Source of the DNA: Pisaster brevispinus
Taxonomy: Eukaryota > Echinodermata > Asteroidea > Forcipulatida > Asteriidae
DNA: 64,000 nucleotides
Direction: 5' to 3'
Assembly: GCA_023634235.1 (NCBI GenBank)
Contig: JAMKCF010000075.1
Span: 62,001-126,000, forward strand
Position 1 is the first letter of the stretch. Each line of letters starts with the position of its first letter. A program made the translations under genes and the position numbers. Positions 35,230 to 46,955 of the stretch are shown here, in pieces. Below the pieces are notes generated by a model, which saw only the letters and a program-made list of their open reading frames with translations, had not been told where the DNA came from and made no database searches.

Positions 35230-37040
35230 ATGTGACCGGCTCTGCAAAAATGGCCCTTATGTCGCAAAAAATCATTCTGGAGTTAGATATATGGATGGAA
35301 AGGTCTTTCTCTCAGCTTTAATTTGGTGTATTTTAGAAGTCTGTAGCATTTTGCAATCCAGAGTCATACTCTAATTTGCATACAAATAATTGTCATTTTT
35401 GTCAAAATAGGTTATGGAGAAACAGCCTTTTAAACTTTACAGTGTATTTTAAAGTATTTCAATACCAAGTTCTTGTGAAAGTTCCTAGCAACGAGTACGT
35501 TCCCGTTAGACTATTCGTCTGAAAATTTCACCAAGTGTTTGTTATGACTTTTAAAGTACAAAATATTTTGCGTTTCATTTAATGCACTATATCGCTATTT
35601 TTTAAATTAATTTGCATACTGTGCTATTTCTTATCATTTTTTGCAAATTTTAAAATAACAAACACACACTTGAGAATTATTTTTAAGAGTTTAGACCATT
35701 TTTTTGTGAATTTAGCTTTTTCTTAAAGTTAAACAAATGAACACTGGCTATTTAAACCCTATGAATTAAAATTATGTATTTTTTTGTGAAAACAAGAGCT
35801 TTTTGGAAAAAAAATTATTTCATATATATTTTTTTTTTTTTTTTTAACTATCAGCTTGAGTTGTTTACTAAAACTCTTAAATCAGCCCACTATTCAGGAT
35901 TAAAACTATTTTTGGGCTAAAAAATTTAAGTTTAAAAAACAAAACAAAAAAAGTTTACAAATGTAATTATTTCCTTCTATTAAAATTAAATCTAACACAG
36001 TCAACATGGTTTGCCTTCTTCTTTACAAAGATCGAACTTGAGTTAATTAATACATTTTGAAATCATCTTTGAGTTAACATTTTGCTGTCAGGGTCGATCT
36101 TTTCGTTATCTCCTGCTGAAAATGGCGCTGTGGAATCAGATTCCGAATCGTTTTCTGATTCAACATCGTTATTTTCACATCAGAAGTTAACAACGAAATC
36201 TTCCGTTCCACCATTGTTCCACGAAACCAATCGTGTCTTTCTCCTTACGGAGATCATTTAAAGCTTCAGCCAGACACTGATTCTTCAAACCCATACTTAA
36301 GCAAATAATTAACGAAACAGTATAGAAAACCTGTTGCTTAAAACAAGATATGTTGGCTAAAATAGTAAATAATTATGAAAATATTTACGCTTGGAGCAAG
36401 AGAAGTCAGTTGAGTTGGACAGATTTGACAGGTATTGCGCTGTGTTTTCGCGTGGCACGCACTCTATAAACAGTCACATGGCAGTCACCTGACAATGAAT
36501 AAACAACCAATCCCATTCACGGCGCATGCGCGCGCTCGACCGTGCGCCCATTGTCCAATCGTTGCACTACACTGTATACACGTGACCGAAAAGATCCACG
36601 CTCCTAGTAACAAGCGCCCTTTGTATTCGTGTCAGAAATTAACCTGCCTTGGTTTTGCATTTGACCTTTTACCTTTTCTATGTCCACATACAGAAAGGCA
36701 ACGTCCTCAGCTATCAGATGATACCAAATTTATAATAGGGGGGTTCCAAATAATGTGCTGCCAGATGTGTAAAATGACGCAACTTTCCACCGAAACCGCG
36801 GACACCGATCGCGCAAACCACCAACAAAACGTACACAAAACACGGGTTTTTTCATCTTTATTGGTCAAAATAAACATTCAATCTTACAAATTATGAAAGT
36901 GTGGATATCAACGATGTCAAAAAAGGGATAATAAAAAAATCACACCAACGAAAAATTTATCACCCTTTCAACATTGACGAGCCCATTACGTGAAAAGGCA
37001 TAGCGCGACTTACGGGCCTTTTTTGCAGAGCGGGTCACAT
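35230..37040. mobile_element. 1.8-kb TIR DNA transposon
   Basis: Left end ATGTGACCGGCTCTGCAAAA (35230) pairs with right end TTTTTTGCAGAGCGGGTCAC (37018-37037) followed by AT; about 37 bp of inverted repeat with several mismatches, including GGCCC and GTCGC steps. Target duplication is not resolved (AT or ATAT possible). The interior is AT-rich to 36100, then more GC-rich with a decayed minus-strand frame. Superfamily not assigned. Confidence 0.7.
36080..36294 (-). pseudogene. Decayed ORF inside the TIR element
   Basis: Minus-strand ATG at 36294 opens 35 codons (MGLKNQCLAEALNDLRKEKD...) to a stop at 36187. A neighbouring frame then reads an acidic segment (NDVESENDSESDSTAPFSAG). This looks like one protein start broken by a frameshift, plausibly the element's own gene, but no transposase motif is visible. 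Confidence 0.35.
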
Positions 37041-37765
37041 ATAACTGTTCATGCTTTTATCCCGCGCTCTGCTGGGACACTATTTTTGGCTCGCTCTGTG
37101 ATAGAAGCCGCCTTGGAAATCTTCATCATTGCAATGCTTATTCTTGTACGTTCCGCACATAAAAACCCAAACTCATTCAAAGTTTAGTGTGAATTTAGTT
37201 CCCTTGTGTCTGTCTGATGCTTAATGGAAAACACGTCATAGAAGTGAATCATAAAGTTCAAAGTCCACCAGGCCTGTGTGTGTGTGTGTGTACAGTCCCA
37301 CGTAACAGAAACTTAAGCAATACATTCCCCAAGCATGATGGCGATATTTCAAACATCTGTTCATGCTTTTATCCCGCTCTGAAATATTATTATTTGCTCG
37401 CTCTGTGACAGATGCCGCCTCGGAAATCTATGTCCTTTAATATTTAAATCTTTGAAAATTATTATTAATTCGAGAATAAGAGACCCTGGGTTGCTTTTTC
37501 TGGGATTATACAAAAGTAATATAGGTCTTCGATTTTAATTTGTTTGCGTGAATTTACGTGTCCTTTACTTCCGGTTAAAACCGAAAGTGCATTGTAATTA
37601 AAAGTGGCAACTTTTTTGGAGTTGATTTTAACGAAGTTTTAGTCTTACAAGGGTCTGGTTAAAAAATAAGATTTAAGAGCGCCATCTGGCGGCAGGTTAA
37701 AAACAGTTCAAAGTACAGTTTTAAAACATTTTGTTTATCAAACAAATTCTTATGTCTAGTTATTA
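37041..37765. repeat. Fragments related to blocks A and C
   Basis: GTTCATGCTTTTATCCCGC occurs at 37047 and 37360, each followed by TGCTCGCTCTGTGA-like sequence, so a 300-bp segment is tandemly repeated. TACTTCCGGTTAAAACCG lies at 37566. A (TG)n run lies at 37276-37292. AGCGCCATCTGGCGG at 37679 resembles a CTCF core. Confidence 0.65.
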
Positions 37766-38460
37766 TTGTATTTTCACCCTGCAAAGTTTCAAATCCTAAT
37801 CATTTGAGATATTTCTGTGGTGTTACCACAAACCTCTCTAGATTGTATTTTTATCCTGCAAAGTTTCAACTCCTACACTTGGGAGATATTTACATGGTGT
37901 TGCCACAAACCTCTCTAGATTGTATCTCCACCCTGCAAAGTTTCAAATCCTAATCATTTGAGATATTTCTGTGGTGTTACCACAAACCTCTCTAGATTGT
38001 ATGTCCACCCTGCAAAGTTTCAAATCCTACACTTGAGAGATATTTACATGGTGTTGCCACAAACCTCTGTAGATTGTACATGTATCTCCACCCTGCAAAG
38101 TTTCAAATCCTACACATGGGATATATTTACATGGTGTTACCACTCTAGATTGTATCTTCACCATGCAAAGTTTCAAATCCTACACATTGGAGATATTTAC
38201 ATGGTGTTACCACAAACCTGTCTAGATTGTATCTCCACCCTGCAAAGTTTCAAGTCCTACACATGGGAGATATTTAAATGGTGTTACCACTCTAGATTGT
38301 ATCTCCACCATGCAAAGTTTCAAATCCTACACATGGGAGATATTTACATGGTGTTACCACAAACCTCTCTAGATTGAATCTCCACCCTGCAAAGTTTCAA
38401 ATCCTACTCATGGGAGATATTTCCATGGTGTTACCACAAACCTGTCTAGATTGTATCTCC
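37766..38460. repeat. 77-bp minisatellite array
   Basis: Nine units aligned on GCAAAGTTTCAA at 37781, 37858, 37935, 38012, 38095, 38165, 38242, 38312 and 38389. Spacing is 77 bp except one of 83 (6-bp insertion) and two of 70 (7-bp deletion). A final partial unit resumes at 38625-38680 after the MITE. Confidence 0.95.
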
Positions 38461-38632
38461 AGGCCTTGATTCAACCCACAGCACCCACAGCAATTGCCAC
38501 AGTGCCCTGTGATTTTGCTGTGGTACCCTTTGCAAAAATCCAAAACAAATTGACATATTCCTCATAGAAATGCGCCTTACCAGAGGAAACTGTCGTGCCA
38601 CTTCAAGAGCGAAGCTCAAAGCCTGTATCTCC
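38453..38632. mobile_element. 164-bp MITE with 8-bp target duplication
   Basis: Element 38461-38624 starts AGGCCTTGA and ends TCAAAGCCT, with GTATCTCC directly repeated on both sides (38453-38460 and 38625-38632). The interrupted sequence is the regular TGTATCTCCACC of the 77-bp unit, confirming the site. 8-bp duplication fits hAT. A relative lies at about 43775-43903. Confidence 0.85.
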
Positions 38633-38680
38633 ACCATGCAATATTTCAAATCCCACTCATGTTTCAAATCCCTTTTATCT

Positions 38681-39544
38681 TCTACCTTCTTCTTCTTTGT
38701 AGTATTTTACCATTGGACAATAATAAAGGAATGGTACTTCATTGGTAATGATTAAAAACATAAACACATGATTTTTAATCAGAGAGTTCACTTTTGTATG
38801 TTTGATAGTTGGAAGAGTTTCTCATAATTTCTTTCATTTTTATTCTGATTTGGTTGAAATGCCTGATCAAAATAATCTTTTGTGAATGTGCGCTAAACTC
38901 CTGACAAGACAGAAACTTGTCAGGCAATAGAACAAAATGTACCACTTTACATCTGTCATGTGAGCATTTTTTCCGATTGTTTTTATTTAAGTACCAGTAA
39001 ACCACCCCAAATAATGTTTCAAAATGTGGATGGTCATGAAGGTTTTAATTGAAAAAATCTGATTGAATTCAGTTGTAAGATTAATTTTTTGAATCACCCT
39101 AACATTTTCACCAAAAATGGATGGGAAAAGTTTTGTCCATTATTTGGGTGATCCAAATATGAGGGTAGCAAAAAAACAAACCAATGATGTGAGGGGTCAT
39201 TAAATGAGAAACTTGGGACGTGGCAAGTCAACACTTACTTCACAGAAACTTTAATCCGAAAAATAAGGAAGACAGAAACTTAACATGTCATTGTGTCTTT
39301 GTACAGATAATAATGGCAAACCCTGTAAAAATAACAAAGGATAATGTTTTGCCTCGTGGGTGCTGTATGATTAAAGAAGTTACCTAATGCATAAACATTA
39401 CGTCACTAGTATGCTGCATCATCGAAGTAAACGCAAATGACTTTTTTTCTCTTTTTTTGGGGGGGGGTACTTCATACGTTCTTCAAAGTACCAATCAGCT
39501 CAAATTATTTTTAGTTGTAAATGATTTTTTGTTGATTATTATTA
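38681..39544. other. No gene seen
   Basis: AT-rich; no repeat or frame recognised. Confidence 0.5.
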
Positions 39545-39910
39545 ATCATGTGTTCGGGCAACAGCCCAAGTACCTTTTTTGCATAGCTGTGAAGTTTATA
39601 TCATCTTTAAATTTTACATGTAGGTAGAATACAAATGTTGTAGATGATCCTAAAAATGTTGCCTCTAACTTGAAAACGGTCAAGTACATGTACAGTGTAG
39701 TAATGACATCATGATAACATCCTCAGTTGATGAAATACATTAAATCAAAGTTTATTATCTCAAAAAATCATAACTCAAGAAGTACTGAAGCTGTTTTAAA
39801 ACGATCCATGTGTCATAAAAGGTCTTTCAAAAGCTTTGCGAAAGTCACACAGAGATGACCCCGATTTGACCTTGTCTTCCCGATAAAAACAGGAAGTTGA
39901 AGTGAAAAAA
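39545..39910 (+). repeat. Dispersed GTGTTCGG family copy
   Basis: Begins ATGTGTTCGGGCAACAGCCC, then ATGACATCATGATAACATCC and CTTCCCGATAAAAACAGGAAG, the same order as the other copies. Confidence 0.75.
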
Positions 39911-41219
39911 AACAAAAAAACAGCCTCATTCATGTCATTGTCAGCAGTCAAACCAAAGCAGTAGGGAATTTGGGGATGGTTTTAATTGACGAAGTTTTTA
40001 ATGCAAGCCTATAGAAACTAATATCAATGACACCATAGCTAAGTCAACAAAGAAACAAAAACATATAATATATAGACAACTGGAAAGTGTAATTTTAATC
40101 AGTGACCAAGACTTAAGATATGGCAATAAGAAAGTTTTTTTCCGATGCAAATTTAAAGCGTTTAAAAGCTTACATTTGTCATAATTTTGCCTGCATTTGG
40201 TATGTAAAGATTGGTCTTGAATGTAACAAATTCTTTTGTTGATTGGAATGTTACGTGGCAAAACATTGCTGCTTTTTATTTGGAGTAACATGGACACCGC
40301 CACATATAATCAAAAATACCGCTATGGTTATTTACCTTATGGACATTTCCACGCGGCCAATACCTCAATGTGAGCATTGGGTGTATACACCTTGCGTGGA
40401 GAGCGCACTTGTGGCTCAGTGTTGGCATGGTGCCAACACCAAGTAAAAATGTAACTCTTAAAATGCGCCCTCTAGCAATGGGTTTCAAAATTTCTGAAAA
40501 TTTTCCATTTAAATGTTCAGAATAATTTTCAAAATTCCATTCTAAGTATTAACTGCTTATCAGGCTAGTAAAATTAAGGCCATGCGACAATGGGCAGGTT
40601 TTTACTGGCAACGTGGAGGCAACCAACCAAACTGCTTGCAAAAGGAACACTTCGGTTGAACAGGAGTTATTTTTCCAACACTTATTCCTAACAAAATTGG
40701 GATCAAGATCAAAGGATGAATGTTTTCTTTTTTGAGATTGCCTGGAACTGGTGAGACATGGCCGTTATACTCACACTGACAGCTTATTAGAACAAGTACA
40801 TGTATCATATAATTTGGAAACTTATATTTCAGGGAAGGGTTTGATTTGTTAAAATAGTTCAGGTTATTATCTAAAGGAAGATTTATGTATGGTCACTTAA
40901 AAAATAACAGTACTTCACTCTTTCAGGCAACAGGCCAGGCAAATTAAGCAACTCTGTTACTTTTCATTTATTAACAATTTTCCCTTTATTAATTTATTAG
41001 CAATAGCACATAAATAAGATTGAATATTCCACTTGTCATAATGACAAAGCATCTCTGCATAACATAGCTGTATTTATTATTATTTCATTTATTTATTTTT
41101 GTTTCTGATGCAGGCAACATTATCTTTTGCCAATCACTTAATGGCAAACCTCTGTGCTATAGGGCAAAATAATGTATGTTTCCATTGCCTACATGTCCTT
41201 AAAAGTGAAATCTATCTTT
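39911..41219. other. No gene seen
   Basis: Holds GCGCCCTCTAG near 40464. Short reverse frames at 39998-40303 and 40276-40488 show no support. Confidence 0.5.
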
Positions 41220-41310
41220 GGTGATGAGTGGCATTTCCAATTTTTTTATATAATGTTATTCCACTGTTTTTCATCAAATAAATTGTACCTGATTCTGATT
41301 TGAGCCTTGA
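41220..41310 (+). mobile_element. Possible LINE 3' tail
   Basis: AATAAATTGTACCTGATTCTGATTT resembles 3' ends of CR1/L2-like LINEs (no longer than the core AATTGTACCTGATTCTG is considered here). No coding part nearby. Confidence 0.35.
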
Positions 41311-41734
41311 AAGTCAACAGGTAAACATTTAATAAAGGCGACACCAGAACAATGAGATCATACTTTTGTCACTGGAGGTCAAAGTTGAATAACTAACGAA
41401 AATAAACTATTGAGCAAACCAATACTTTTTTTTAACAATCTCTTCATCAGCAGAAATGTTTACCTTGACTTTCGCTTTAAAACAGAAGGTGAGAATTATT
41501 CCAAAGTCAAAATTTCAGCTTTGTGGTCAACACAGAAGGGAATTTAGGCATGGTTTCATTGCATGGAATGACAAGTGACCAGCAATTTCAGTCATCAAAA
41601 TAATATTGATGATGTCATCAGGCTTTATAAGATGTTAATTTTGCATCGGGGATAAAGAATATAATTTGTTTTTACCCTTACGACCTTGTATGAAGCACTG
41701 TATAGGCAAACTTTCCCGAGTTCTGTTGCAAACC

Positions 41735-41830
41735 ACTCGGCTTGCTCAGTGGTCTAGTGGTAAGTCATCTGCTCATAGCAATGCAAAGGTTGTGGGTTCG
41801 AATCCCGCCCAAGTGATTTGCTGGTGGATT
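41735..41830 (+). mobile_element. tRNA-like SINE head
   Basis: CTCAGTGGTCTAGTGGTAAG (D-arm/A-box region) and GGGTTCGAATCCC (B box) are 30 bp apart. Acceptor and anticodon stems do not pair, so this is a SINE head or tRNA pseudogene and not an active tRNA. Confidence 0.65.
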
Positions 41831-42880
41831 TTGTTTTAACACAACTTGGGGAAAGTACTGAATAAATAGGTAGTCATCAGGCGTGCACGCGATTTTACGC
41901 AATCTGTAAACTCTTTCAGCATTTCATTCACTTGCTCTTGAACTCCTTTTGTTTGTCGGGTGACAAACACACAAACTGTAGCATTTAATTACTCTCAGTT
42001 TTTAATCAAATGAATAAGGGTTCTTTTTGTGCCCAATTTTGATGGCAATCTACCGAAAAGTGGGAGGGTTAATTTTGATGTGCGAGAGTTTATCATGACA
42101 GACTGTGAAGGGGGTTACCCTGTTTCAATCCCAAGGAGTACATGTGGGCGGCAACAAGCCCCTGGTGACAGTTGATCTGGGTCGACAGCCCAAATCAGTT
42201 ATGTGTAGCCCTCACCTTGAAGTGGCCATCAGCGTCTGGCCTTGTTAGTTGGGTGACATCTCATTTAAAACAAATAACAAATTGGAGCATCCAGTCATAT
42301 ATGATGTATCAAATGTGATGATGGGTGACATGTTTAATTTGCTTATGGAAGGAAGATTGTTTATCCTCTTATTGACCCCTTGCAGACCCGGAACTAATGT
42401 CAGTCGATATATCTATATTACTCAAATACTCGATACTACTTTGACATTGATATTGCCAAAGTCACTTTTAAAAAAATCATATAGAAATATCGAAAACTTT
42501 GATAAATCTAAAACTTTGACGTTATCTAAAATGTTGATGTTCCTAAATGGTATCAAGAACACCAAAAGAGTGTCAGATTATCCAGAAAATTTTAGGGCTT
42601 TAGTATAAGAAAAAACAATTAAGCAGTTTGTTTTCTGGTGTAAATGTAACTGACCTCAGCTAGCTGTAAAGATGATTTCAGCTCAATGGACGACGCCGTT
42701 TATTCTTTACTCCTGGTAGAGTTGCACAGGCATATATATTTTTTCCTCACTTGCCGTAAAAATTTGTAAAGTTTTACAATTAAGACATCATCTATATTCC
42801 TTATGACAGCTAAATCATCCTCATAATGTAGAAAGAGATTAAAAACCAAAGCAAAAACGATACAAAAACCTTTCTTACAG
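41831..42880. other. No clear gene
   Basis: A 119-codon frame at 42249-42608 is biased to Leu, Thr and Ile and has no motif. An ATG at 42687 opens 27 codons (MDDAVYSLLLVELHRHIYFF...). Neither is supported further. Confidence 0.4.
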
Positions 42881-43172
42881 CTTGCCTCGCGAGGTGATCA
42901 ACCTCCTTCCCATAGTCAGTCAATACACGTGCTGTGGTATTGTGACATCGTACACTAATGGGCACAAAACTGTAACAATCGACTTAGCTGATGATGCAAT
43001 GTCTTTAGAGACAAGAACAGACCAATATAAAATACTTTTCTTACCTGGAGTCGCTGCTATTGAAATAATAGATTCGCTGTGCAATTTTATATTGTTCGGA
43101 CTAACCAGTGCGGAGGATCAAGCCGTAAACCGCTATATACAGTATGCAGCCTTTTTAAACTGTCGGTCTTAA
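42881..43172 (+). other. Candidate coding exon, 96 codons with stop
   Basis: Acceptor CTTTCTTACAG ends at 42880. One base in, the frame is open for 96 codons to TAA (43170-43172), with balanced composition: LPREVINLLPIVSQYTCC near the start, IEIIDSLCNFILFGLTSAED in the last third. It has no in-frame ATG near its start, so it would be a terminal exon. No domain recognised. This is the longest non-repeat open frame outside the LINE fragment and TIR element. Confidence 0.35.
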
Positions 43173-43774
43173 GTATATTAGGCGCTGTTTTTAGGTGTTA
43201 TCTTGCACACAGGAAATAGTTGATATAGTAAATTTATTATAGCGCTGTTCATATCAGCGACACTTTATGACTGTTGACTTGAAAACCAGAAAGTTGAAAA
43301 ACAATTGTTACAAGTTTTATGGGTAGGGTCCATGTCAGTTCATTACATTAGCAATGTTTGTCATTGTGACAGGGGAATGTGGTAGGCAAAAAAATTAAGT
43401 GTGTTCAAAGGAGCCATTTTGACAATCGCTTCATTAGAAGTGTGGGGTGGTAGAGTGAGACCGCATGGATATTTTGTTAGAACCTCTTCTTAGCAATAAC
43501 ATGTTTCCATGCCTCAATTTGGGCAATCTTCAGTTGCGGTGTGTGAGACTCTAAAAGAATCGGTAGAACTCATGTCTTGTGAAAGACATGAGTATTTGTC
43601 ATGCTTGATTCAAGTAGGTTTGTTTTCTATCCGAATGAAGATATTAGTTTTAAGTGATGCTTTTTGTTAGAAAGTGACCGGTTTTGCAACTAACATTCTT
43701 CAGTGGGAAATAATGTTGAGACACTCAAAAACATTCTTTGTAGGGATTTATCAAAAGTTTGAATAGAGTCTGGT
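43173..43774. other. No gene seen
   Basis: No repeat or frame recognised. Confidence 0.5.
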
Positions 43775-43903
43775 CCGAAAAAAACCCAAGGCACCCACAG
43801 CAATTGTTGCAAAGTTCCGATACAAATTTACATTTTCTTCAAAGAGTGCCCCTTACCAGAGGAAAATTGCCATGCCCCTTCAAGAGTAAAGTTCAAGGCC
43901 TGC
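43775..43903. mobile_element. Diverged copy of the 164-bp MITE
   Basis: GGCACCCACAGCAATTG, CCTTACCAGAGGAAA and the end TTCAAGGCCTG match 38480-38624. The left end is lost. Confidence 0.75.
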
Positions 43904-44689
43904 AGAGTAGTGAACAAATCAACTAAATTCAAAAGAAGGAAGGTTTAGTTATAAAAATGTTGGTTTGGAAATTGCAAAATTTCTTTCACTAAAAGGGTAA
44001 GAATAATACTCTTCTTGAACCATTAAAATTTAGAGTAACGTAAAAATGTGATTTAGCTTGCCGTTATAGTATGAACGGTGAACCTGTTAAACAGAAGTTA
44101 TGTTTAGACAAATTTTAAAGAGAAAGATTTTGTGGTGAATTTTTTATTGCTAATACATTTGGATTTGCCGTTGTATGTTTGAATGACATGGTTATGGTTT
44201 ATTTCTTCTTTTGGAATTGTGGTAGTCCTGGAAAGGACTGGTATGTTTGTTAACTGGTTCATGTCACTTGGCTTTCTCTTTCCCTTCTGCGATGTTGGAG
44301 TGTCCATGGTGTGTCCAAAGAGAGGTTGAAGAGGTGATATGGGTGTTCAATGTTAATGTGTTGTCAAGGCAATAATCCAACTCTATACATGTGTATCAGA
44401 GTCGCGGGTGGTTGGCTGGTTGGTTCCTTTTGTTTAAAGCAAGGATAAGTAGCGCTTTAACATTCAAACATTTATTTGCCAGAACTCAATCTTTGCATCT
44501 GAGTGCTATCCACATAGAATTCCGCAATTGTGCCATTTTAACTTCTCTGCCATCCTTTTTAAAAGCTCTGAAGCATGAAGATAGTGTAGCTTCAGCTCAT
44601 ATTTCTTAATTGGTCTCTTGTTTTATCCTTTTTCAGTCTCATAACAACTATGTGCAATTCCACAATTTACTTATAACTTTAGTTTATTA
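43904..44689. other. No gene seen
   Basis: Short frames on either strand (44104-44307, 44391-44609) without splice or family support. Confidence 0.45.
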
Positions 44690-45275
44690 ATTTATTTTGT
44701 CATCTATATTTCAAGAGTTGTTTTATTTTTATGTATATATATATATTTTTTTATTCATTTATTTATTTATTTACTCATTTACTCATTTATTAATTAAGTT
44801 ATTTTTTATGTATTTATTTATTTATCTTTATAGATTTGGTCACTTAAATTTAATTTGCATTCTACTAGGATATTCTTTTACATTATTTAAGTGTTTAGGA
44901 ATGTTTCTGTTTTTTTGTTTGTTATTTTGTTTTTTACATACTTGCATACTCTCTCAATTTACACTCCAAAACTGGTTTTACTCTCACATATTTCATGCTT
45001 TATATTGTTATTTGTTTTAGTTGTCAACCCTTGATGTACATGGACATGTTTTTATTTATAGTTAACTTTTCTATCTTGTGTACATAATTTGTTATATATA
45101 TATATTTTATTACTTGTTTTATTACTTGTTTTACAACCAGATGTGGGGAGGCAGGTCTACGGACCACAGTAATTATCTTGCTTTTGTTTCTCCTAGCCCA
45201 TCTGGAAGTATTTTTGTATTGTCATGTATCTGTGTATTGTTGAAATGGCTGAATAAATAATAATAATAATAATAA
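44690..45275 (+). mobile_element. T-rich tract and LINE-like 3' end
   Basis: ATTTATTTATTT repeats from 44750 to 44825, TATATA at 45090 and an AATAAATAATAATAATAATAA tail (shown as (AAT)n at 45252-45275) after GTTGAAATGGCTGAATAAAT. The tail is typical of CR1/L2-like LINE 3' ends. The 107-codon frame here is an artefact of T-rich codons. Confidence 0.45.
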
Positions 45276-46955
45276 GTGTCCAGTGATTTTGGTGGTTTGG
45301 CTCTTGCAAATTGCGCGGGAAAACTGAATTTGAAACTCTTGATTCTGTGGCAAGTTAGTGTTTGTTTCCTAGTAGAAATGGTGAAATGTTACCTTCCAAA
45401 TGTGGAGAACTGAGGAAAATTTGTGTTTGTCCCATGTTTACAAAAAAATGTAAAGTATTGTGTGAGAGTGTTTGCCAGGTAGTTTACTCGATATTGAATT
45501 TCTGATAAATCGATTATAGAAATGGACGGACATTACCCAGATTGCATCTCCAGAACATGCACTTCTACCATTTTGGGTGTCAATTCCTTTGTGTACATAT
45601 TTACTTTAAAAAATGGGGGATGGGATAGGGTCCTGTAAATTTGCTGCACGTCGTTTGAGGGGCAAAGTTGGCACACTCAAAGATGCCTTAATGAACTCCT
45701 ATGCAATGACACAATGATGAAGTAAGCCATATTGCAATACTTTTGTGTCTTTGTAACTGTTTCTGTGATCCATCAATGCCACAGATTGCCACTGCAGAAA
45801 TTGACCAAGATTGAGAACCTAATCTCTTTCAACAGTGGTCAAAATTCCATTTCAGATTGAGCGAATTTTTCTTCTCTAGTTTACCACTCTCATTTGAAGC
45901 ACCTTTGGCAGTGGCTCTACTCTCAACATTAGCATGCGTATGCCTCAAAATGCCACTGTTGTGGCATAATGGAGTAAGGGTTGGTTGTCTTGAGAAACAT
46001 GCTAATAGTAGGAGGGTTAATTTACTAATACATATTGTCTAATGTCTATACATACACTAAGAGAGCCGTCTTGTTATAAGGCATAACACTACATTGCTCT
46101 AAGTCGTACCCCTCCCCCCCCACATTATTCACAATAATCAGGGCGTATGTTGTCGATCTTGTTCTGTCGTATCTGTCTTATTCTGTGGCTATTTGTGAGT
46201 TAGATTTGAATAATGTACAGTATGTCTAGGCTGACTTGCTTAGTCATAAGTGATGGCTAAAGTTTGAAATCTTTAGATTAGAGAGATTTTGCATTCAACA
46301 AATTGAAAGTGCATGCGTGCCTGGTCATCATCATGCCTGGACTTATTTGGAGGCCAAATGGCCCTTGTGATCCCCTGTTCTTAGCCTCGGTGCCCCTCCA
46401 AAAGTTTTCCTTAGCAATTCAGATTTTCCAATGGAAGTGCCCTTTGCTAAATAAATTTGACCTTGCTCTCTCATATGTTTTGTTAATACATATTAAACAC
46501 ACATACCTGTGAATCATTCAGGAGTCATTCACATTTATCAACATTTTCATGAATGTGCAAACCATTCGCTGCGGAGTGGGTGAGGGGATCTGCAGCACTT
46601 TCACGTTTTACTAAATGATATGAAATGTTGATTCTGTGATTTTGTATCATAAGAGTAAGTGATGTCTCAGCTCACAGTGGGCTTGTTGGTTTGTACAAAT
46701 CATTGCTGGTTAATTGAGTGCCAACCATCCCTGCGTTCCATCCATCATATCACACATCACATAGCCTTGCTTCCAATGCATGAATCCATAGCAGAACTAG
46801 ATTTGAAATCAAGTTATATCCATTAATTTCCTCCCTCAGCCAATCCCATTTGATGGCTCTGCTTATCATGTCATCTATGCTAACTAACACCAACAAGTGT
46901 GAGGGAGTTCAAAACTTTCTTGTATACACTTAGGTGGGGGAGAGTTTCCTGAAAA
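45276..46955. other. No gene seen
   Basis: No repeat or convincing frame; C run at 46109-46120. Confidence 0.5.

Noticed and set aside
36435..36896. 153-codon plus-strand frame in the TIR element
   Set aside because: No motif or natural composition; the opposite strand has the better decayed frame nearby.
37766..38460. CRISPR array
   Set aside because: Regular spacing only; there are no unique spacers, and the genome is eukaryotic.
41735..41830. tRNA gene
   Set aside because: Internal A and B boxes are good, but acceptor and anticodon stems do not pair; a SINE head fits better.
42249..42608. 119-codon plus-strand frame
   Set aside because: Biased composition, no splice borders or motifs.
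44697..45020. 107-codon frame rich in Phe, Leu, Ile and Tyr
   Set aside because: Low-complexity T-rich DNA; not a membrane protein signal.
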